This document shows, piece by piece, positions 61,021-64,000 of a DNA stretch of 64,000 nt. The position numbers and the translations under genes were made by a program. Under the pieces are notes generated by a model. It saw nothing but the letters and a program-made list of their open reading frames with translations. It was not told where the DNA came from and made no database searches. How positions within the stretch are numbered: the stretch's first letter is position 1; each line of letters begins with the position of its first letter. The DNA is from Jiulongibacter sediminis (GTDB lineage: Bacteria > Bacteroidota > Bacteroidia > Cytophagales > Spirosomataceae). Where the stretch lies: the NCBI RefSeq assembly GCF_001306455.1, contig NZ_LGTQ01000009.1:248001-312000 (forward strand). The letters are read 5' to 3'.

Positions 61021-61822
61021 AAAACAAGTCGCAATCGATATTAGTTTTATCTCCAAGATCTTTAAAGAGGACAGTAGCCCTGAACTTTGGCCCGGTCAGA
61101 TGATCATACACAATCTTTTTATGATGGATGATTTCCACAAAAACTGATTCATTACGGTAATTGGTACCGTCTGGTCCATGCATGGTCAGATTCCATTCTC
61201 CACCAGGGTTCATTTCCATTTTACTGATGGTGTTGGTAAAACCATGTGGCCCCCACCAGTTTTTGATATGATCTGGTTCTGTCCAAACCTGCCATACATT
61301 TTTAATGGGGTGATTGATCACCCGGCTGAGTCTGATCTGTCTTTCCTCTTCAGGTTCTTGTGTTTTTATCGTATGGTCTGCCAGATAGTTCTCTAAATTT
61401 CCAACAGTCTGCTTCAACCCTTCGTTAGCTCCAACTGCCTTCACTGTTTCCAGAAAAACCTCTCTGGACTCAAAAATCATATGCCAATGAAGGTGTGTTT
61501 TTTTGCCCTCTGATTTAAATGTGATGATCGATCTGAATTTGGGTGTACCGAGGTGGTCATAGGAAAAGGTTTTCAGGGGCACTATTTTATGAAAAACGAA
61601 ATGAGTATCCCAGGTTTGGCCATCTGGCCCGTCCATCACAAATTGCCAGTCACCCTGAGGTTGCAGGTCCATTTTTGATATCTCAATGCTAAAGCCATTT
61701 GGCCCCCACCAATTTTTTATGTGCTCTGGTTTTGCAAAAACCTCCCAGACTTTTTCAACAGGATGATTGAGGGTTCGGGTCAAAATGATCTCCCTATCTG
61801 TAGTATCTCCGTTATAGCTCAT
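61004..61822 (-). CDS. Tandem two-domain AHSA1/SRPBCC protein, truncated by frameshift
   Basis: A 272-aa protein made of two AHSA1-like domains (about 7-150 and 160-272). Both begin similarly, RTLNHPVEKVWEVFAKPEHI and RVINHPIKNVWQVWTEPDHI, and share IKNWWGPxGF. Domain 1 is complete. Domain 2 ends early with LRLAK, because a T-run is one base short: one added T restores 35 more residues and a stop at 60918. The start overlaps arsR by 4 bp (ATGA), so translation is coupled. A true mutation and a base-calling error are both possible. Confidence 0.85.
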   Translation of the reverse strand: MSYNGDTTDREIILTRTLNHPVEKVWEVFAKPEHIKNWWGPNGFSIEISKMDLQPQGDWQFVMDGPDGQTWDTHFVFHKIVPLKTFSYDHLGTPKFRSIITFKSEGKKTHLHWHMIFESREVFLETVKAVGANEGLKQTVGNLENYLADHTIKTQEPEEERQIRLSRVINHPIKNVWQVWTEPDHIKNWWGPHGFTNTISKMEMNPGGEWNLTMHGPDGTNYRNESVFVEIIHHKKIVYDHLTGPKFRATVLFKDLGDKTNIDCDLFLRLAK

Positions 61823-62148
61823 TTTTTATCGTCTTTATGTAAAGAATCTAAGTAAACTTCCAGGGCATCCAGTTTCTGCTCCCAGAATTGTTTGTATTGC
61901 TTAACCCATTGATTTACTTCAGCGAGCTGGTCAAGTTTAGCTTCGCAAACCCGCTCCCGGCCTTTTTTGTGTACGATGATTAAACCACATTCATTCAAAA
62001 TTTTCAGGTGCAGCGAAACAGCCTGCCGACTTATATCAAAATTCTCAGCTAATGCATTGATATTTTGTGGCTCTTTGGCCACCATGCCAATTATTTCTCT
62101 CCTTGTGGGGTCAGCAATCGCTTGAAATACATCTCTTCTAGCTTCCAT
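61819..62148 (-). CDS. ArsR-family transcriptional repressor
   Basis: A 109-aa winged helix regulator from ATG 62148 (a TTG at 62154 is the only extension). The DNA-binding helix reads NINALAENFDISRQAVSLHLKIL, taken as NINALAENFDISRQAVSLHL, after TRREIIGMVAKEP. There are no cysteine metal-binding motifs such as CxC, so it is of the type usually linked to AHSA1 genes rather than arsenic. It begins the operon arsR, tandem AHSA1, AHSA1, doxX. Two inverted-repeat operators lie just upstream. Confidence 0.92.
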   Translation of the reverse strand: MEARRDVFQAIADPTRREIIGMVAKEPQNINALAENFDISRQAVSLHLKILNECGLIIVHKKGRERVCEAKLDQLAEVNQWVKQYKQFWEQKLDALEVYLDSLHKDDKK

Positions 62149-62150
62149 AC

Positions 62151-62166
62151 GCAAGTATTTGCTTGC
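62151..62166 (-). promoter_or_regulatory. ArsR operator copy 1
   Basis: GCAAGTATTTGCTTGC, a 16-bp inverted repeat (GCAAG/CTTGC arms) 3 to 18 bases upstream of the ArsR ATG. The second copy lies 26 bp further out. It abuts the -7 element and spans the expected transcription start. Confidence 0.75.
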
Positions 62167-62196
62167 AAATATATATGCAAGTTTTTACTTGCACAA
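62166..62196 (-). promoter_or_regulatory. Promoter of the ArsR-led operon
   Basis: On the minus strand TTG (62196-62194) lies 20 nt before TATATTTG (62173-62166), which matches the Bacteroidota -33/-7 pattern at normal spacing. The start codon is 17 nt beyond the -7 element. It overlaps both operator copies. Confidence 0.75.
62177..62192 (-). promoter_or_regulatory. ArsR operator copy 2
   Basis: GCAAGTTTTTACTTGC, the same 16-bp layout as copy 1 (6-bp arms GCAAGT/ACTTGC). It lies between the -33 and -7 elements, so a bound repressor would block polymerase. Confidence 0.75.
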
Positions 62197-62243
62197 TAAA
62201 GTGTTTGAAAAAAAGTCGGATTATCGCCAATTGCTAAAAACAA

Positions 62244-62277
62244 AAAAAGCCCAACCTGTTACCAGATTGAGCTTTTT
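62244..62277. terminator. Bidirectional terminator of tatC side
   Basis: AAAAAGC (62244-62250), with partial inner pairing (CAA/TTG, CTG/CAG), and GCTTTTT (62271-62277). It lies 20 nt after the tatC stop, with A-rich and T-rich ends that would serve as T-tracts in both directions. Confidence 0.65.
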
Positions 62278-62296
62278 GTATAAGCTTTTTTTAGTC

Positions 62297-63160
62297 CTAA
62301 ATAGCCGATTTGGCTTCCTCTTTCAACTGTCGTCTGTATTCTCTCCTGGAAACCACAATACTAACCTCGTAAAGGAAGTATAATGGAATGGCCACTAAAA
62401 TCTGGGAGATCATATCTGGAGACGGAGTAATAATCGCTGCTACGATTAAAAGTACGACGATTGCATGACGACGATAAGTTTGCAAAAAGGTAGGGTTAAC
62501 AACTCCAACTTTCGTTAGAACAAAGATCGCCATAGGCATCTGAAAAGTTACCCCACAGGCCAATACCAGCGTGGAAAGAACCCCGATATAAGACTGAATA
62601 TCAAACTGGTTTTCAATGCTTGGGTCAATCTGGAAGTTCACGAGGAAATTGATAGCAAAAGGAGCCACAATGAAGTAGCCAAAACAAATTCCCATTAAAA
62701 AAAGCATAGTTACATAGAAAACAGCTCCACGACTTGCCTTTTTCTCAGTGATTTTCAGCCCTGGTTTCACAAAACGCCAAATCTCCCAGAAAACGTAAGG
62801 GAATGCGATCACTAAACCACCAATAGCCGAAGCAGTAAGCTGCATCATAAACTGCCCTGAAACCTGTCGACTCATGAGCGAGAAATTCATTTTCTCAACA
62901 CAAAGCCCGGTCCAGCCCACCGCTGTACCAATTTTACACATCATTCTGTAGGTCCAGAAGTCAGGCTCTGAGGGGCCAAGTATGATTGTATTGAAAATCC
63001 AGTGCATAGAAAACCACGCAAGGATCATAAACACTAATATTGCTCCCAAACTACGAATCAGATGCCATCTTAATTCTTCCAGATGTTCAATAAAGGTCAT
63101 TTCTGATCCTTCTTCCTGATCTTCGTCGTAGTCGATTTCTTTAGATTGGTCTAATGCCAT
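62297..63160 (-). CDS. tatC: Twin-arginine translocase subunit TatC
   Basis: A 287-aa inner-membrane protein that recognises twin-arginine signal peptides. I use ATG 63160; a longer frame to 63226 adds a region without similarity. Motifs are EMTFIEHLEELRWHLIRSLGAI (as MTFIEHLEELRWHLIRSL), the conserved FPYVFWEIWRFVKPGL and six transmembrane helices. A highly acidic N-terminal tail precedes helix 1. It follows glyA by 82 bp, with a terminator between. The Tat-signal ManD-like protein at 52-53 kb is a likely client. Confidence 0.93.
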   Translation of the reverse strand: MALDQSKEIDYDEDQEEGSEMTFIEHLEELRWHLIRSLGAILVFMILAWFSMHWIFNTIILGPSEPDFWTYRMMCKIGTAVGWTGLCVEKMNFSLMSRQVSGQFMMQLTASAIGGLVIAFPYVFWEIWRFVKPGLKITEKKASRGAVFYVTMLFLMGICFGYFIVAPFAINFLVNFQIDPSIENQFDIQSYIGVLSTLVLACGVTFQMPMAIFVLTKVGVVNPTFLQTYRRHAIVVLLIVAAIITPSPDMISQILVAIPLYFLYEVSIVVSRREYRRQLKEEAKSAI

Positions 63161-63194
63161 TTTGATTAATAATCTGACTTTAAAAGTAACAAAA

Positions 63195-63223
63195 AACCTT
63201 GCCCGTAGTTCACGAACAAGGTT
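63195..63223 (-). terminator. glyA terminator
   Basis: AACCTTG (63195-63201) pairs with CAAGGTT (63217-63223), with extra CGT/ACG pairing inside. On the minus strand it is followed by a T-run (complement of 63191-63196). It lies 19 nt after the glyA stop. Confidence 0.8.
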
Positions 63224-63241
63224 CAATATTTTAATCTTATC

Positions 63242-64000
63242 TTATTGAAACAAAGGATAATCCTTCATCCACTCATTAATCTCTCCTCTTACAGAAGCGA
63301 TCACCGCATCGTTATCATTGTTGGTTAAGACTTTGTCAACCAGACCTACCATTCTCACAAAATCATCTTCTTTCAGGCCTCTTGTGGTCATGGCAGCAGC
63401 ACCTACACGCATACCGCTGGTAACCATCGCTTTTGCTTCATCAAAAGGCACCATGTTTTTGTTTACCGTTATGTCGGCTTTGATTAGCGTGTTCTCTGCC
63501 AGTTTACCTGTAATGCCTTTTGGTCTAAGGTCAATCAATGCCAAATGGTTATCTGTACCACCAGAAATTACTTTATAGCCGAGTTTCACAAATTCGTTAG
63601 CCATCACATTGGCGTTTTTCTGAACCTGCTTTACGTAATCAGCGTACTGGTCAGTCAACGCTTCTCCAAAAGCCACAGCTTTACCGGCAATGGCATGCTC
63701 AAGCGGTCCACCCTGTGTGCCTGGGAACACTCCGGAGTCTAGTAGCGAAGACATACTTCTGATAGCACCTTTCATAGTTTTCTTTCCGAAAGGGTTATCA
63801 AAATCATTACGCATCATAATCACACCACCGCGAGTTCCTCTAAGAGTTTTGTGGGTGGTTGTGGTTACAATATGACAATGATCAAACGGATCGTTTAAAA
63901 GTCCTTTGGCAATCAAACCGGCAGGGTGAGAAATGTCAGCCAACAATATAGCTCCGATCTTGTCGGCAATATTTCTCAATCGTTCATAGTCCCAGTCTCT
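63242..64000 (-). CDS. glyA: Serine hydroxymethyltransferase (partial, N-terminus off right edge)
   Basis: PLP enzyme interconverting serine and glycine with tetrahydrofolate, supplying one-carbon units. About 252 C-terminal residues are visible and the frame stays open to base 64000, beginning [16 protein letters not shown]. The PLP lysine lies in [14 protein letters not shown], and [23 protein letters not shown] and [20 protein letters not shown] follow as in bacterial SHMTs. The C-terminus is intact. The start lies outside the window. tatC follows it on the same strand. Confidence 0.95.
   Translation of the reverse strand, partial: RDWDYERLRNIADKIGAILLADISHPAGLIAKGLLNDPFDHCHIVTTTTHKTLRGTRGGVIMMRNDFDNPFGKKTMKGAIRSMSSLLDSGVFPGTQGGPLEHAIAGKAVAFGEALTDQYADYVKQVQKNANVMANEFVKLGYKVISGGTDNHLALIDLRPKGITGKLAENTLIKADITVNKNMVPFDEAKAMVTSGMRVGAAAMTTRGLKEDDFVRMVGLVDKVLTNNDNDAVIASVRGEINEWMKDYPLFQ

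Overview
The window is a contiguous stretch of chromosome from a member of the Bacteroidota, most likely a marine-type Cytophagales. The lineage is inferred from several things read in the sequence. Candidate promoters carry the Bacteroidota -7 element TAnnTTTG and most starts lack a Shine-Dalgarno sequence. Secreted proteins show ELWxxDGT repeats, a C-terminal coathanger-like domain, a GlmU-like sugar nucleotidyltransferase, a GH140-type apiosidase-like enzyme and DUF937/OmpA-like architectures typical of the phylum. I cannot assign a genus. No rRNA, tRNA, insertion sequence, prophage or CRISPR array was seen, and no gap between genes exceeds about 300 bp.

Layout. 1-1.5 kb: parB (3' part missing at the left edge) and parA. 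1.7-5.5 kb: a small membrane protein, an alpha/beta hydrolase lipoprotein, a membrane-anchored coiled-coil protein and a secreted cysteine-rich repeat protein. 5.5-12.4 kb: a signalling island. A CHASE3-type histidine kinase and a receiver protein lie opposite a tightly coupled set of rpoN (sigma-54), an NtrC-type sigma-54 activator, a soluble histidine kinase and a REC-PAS-kinase hybrid. 12.5-18.9 kb: GyrI-like and HupE-like proteins, an alkB alkane hydroxylase, an SDR and a Qnr-like pentapeptide protein, an RNA methyltransferase, a minimal MscS channel and a thioredoxin-fold protein. 18.9-31 kb, all on the minus strand: a giant ELWxxDGT surface protein, holB, the GlmU-like protein, a subtilase, a DUF937-OmpA fusion, an M20 deacetylase, argB and adenine deaminase. 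31-41.4 kb: recQ, kpsF, nadB, an SDR, kup, a crotonase, a GNAT protein, AMP nucleosidase and an orphan HsdR-N protein. 41.4-53.4 kb: GH140-like and six-hairpin glycosidases, an OmpA-like protein, an MscS channel, azurin, an AraC regulator with an SDR, a DEAD-box helicase, membrane and DUF2461 proteins and a Tat-exported ManD-like enolase-superfamily enzyme. 53.6-59.3 kb: a complete three-gene RND efflux operon. 59.3-62.2 kb: an ArsR-led operon (AHSA1 proteins, DoxX) followed by DUF1801 and MmcQ/YjbR genes. 62.3-64 kb: tatC and the 3' part of glyA.

Most of the window is ordinary housekeeping plus accessory genes. The parts most worth a second look are: (i) the rpoN operon that carries its own activator and two kinases, next to a divergent kinase/receiver pair; (ii) the ArsR-led operon, where two matching 16-bp inverted repeats sit on a textbook Bacteroidota promoter; (iii) a 1-nt frameshift in the tandem AHSA1 gene of that operon; (iv) a glycosidase whose signal peptide appears to have lost its lipobox cysteine through one base change; and (v) an alkB-SDR-pentapeptide cluster whose SDR lacks the catalytic tyrosine.
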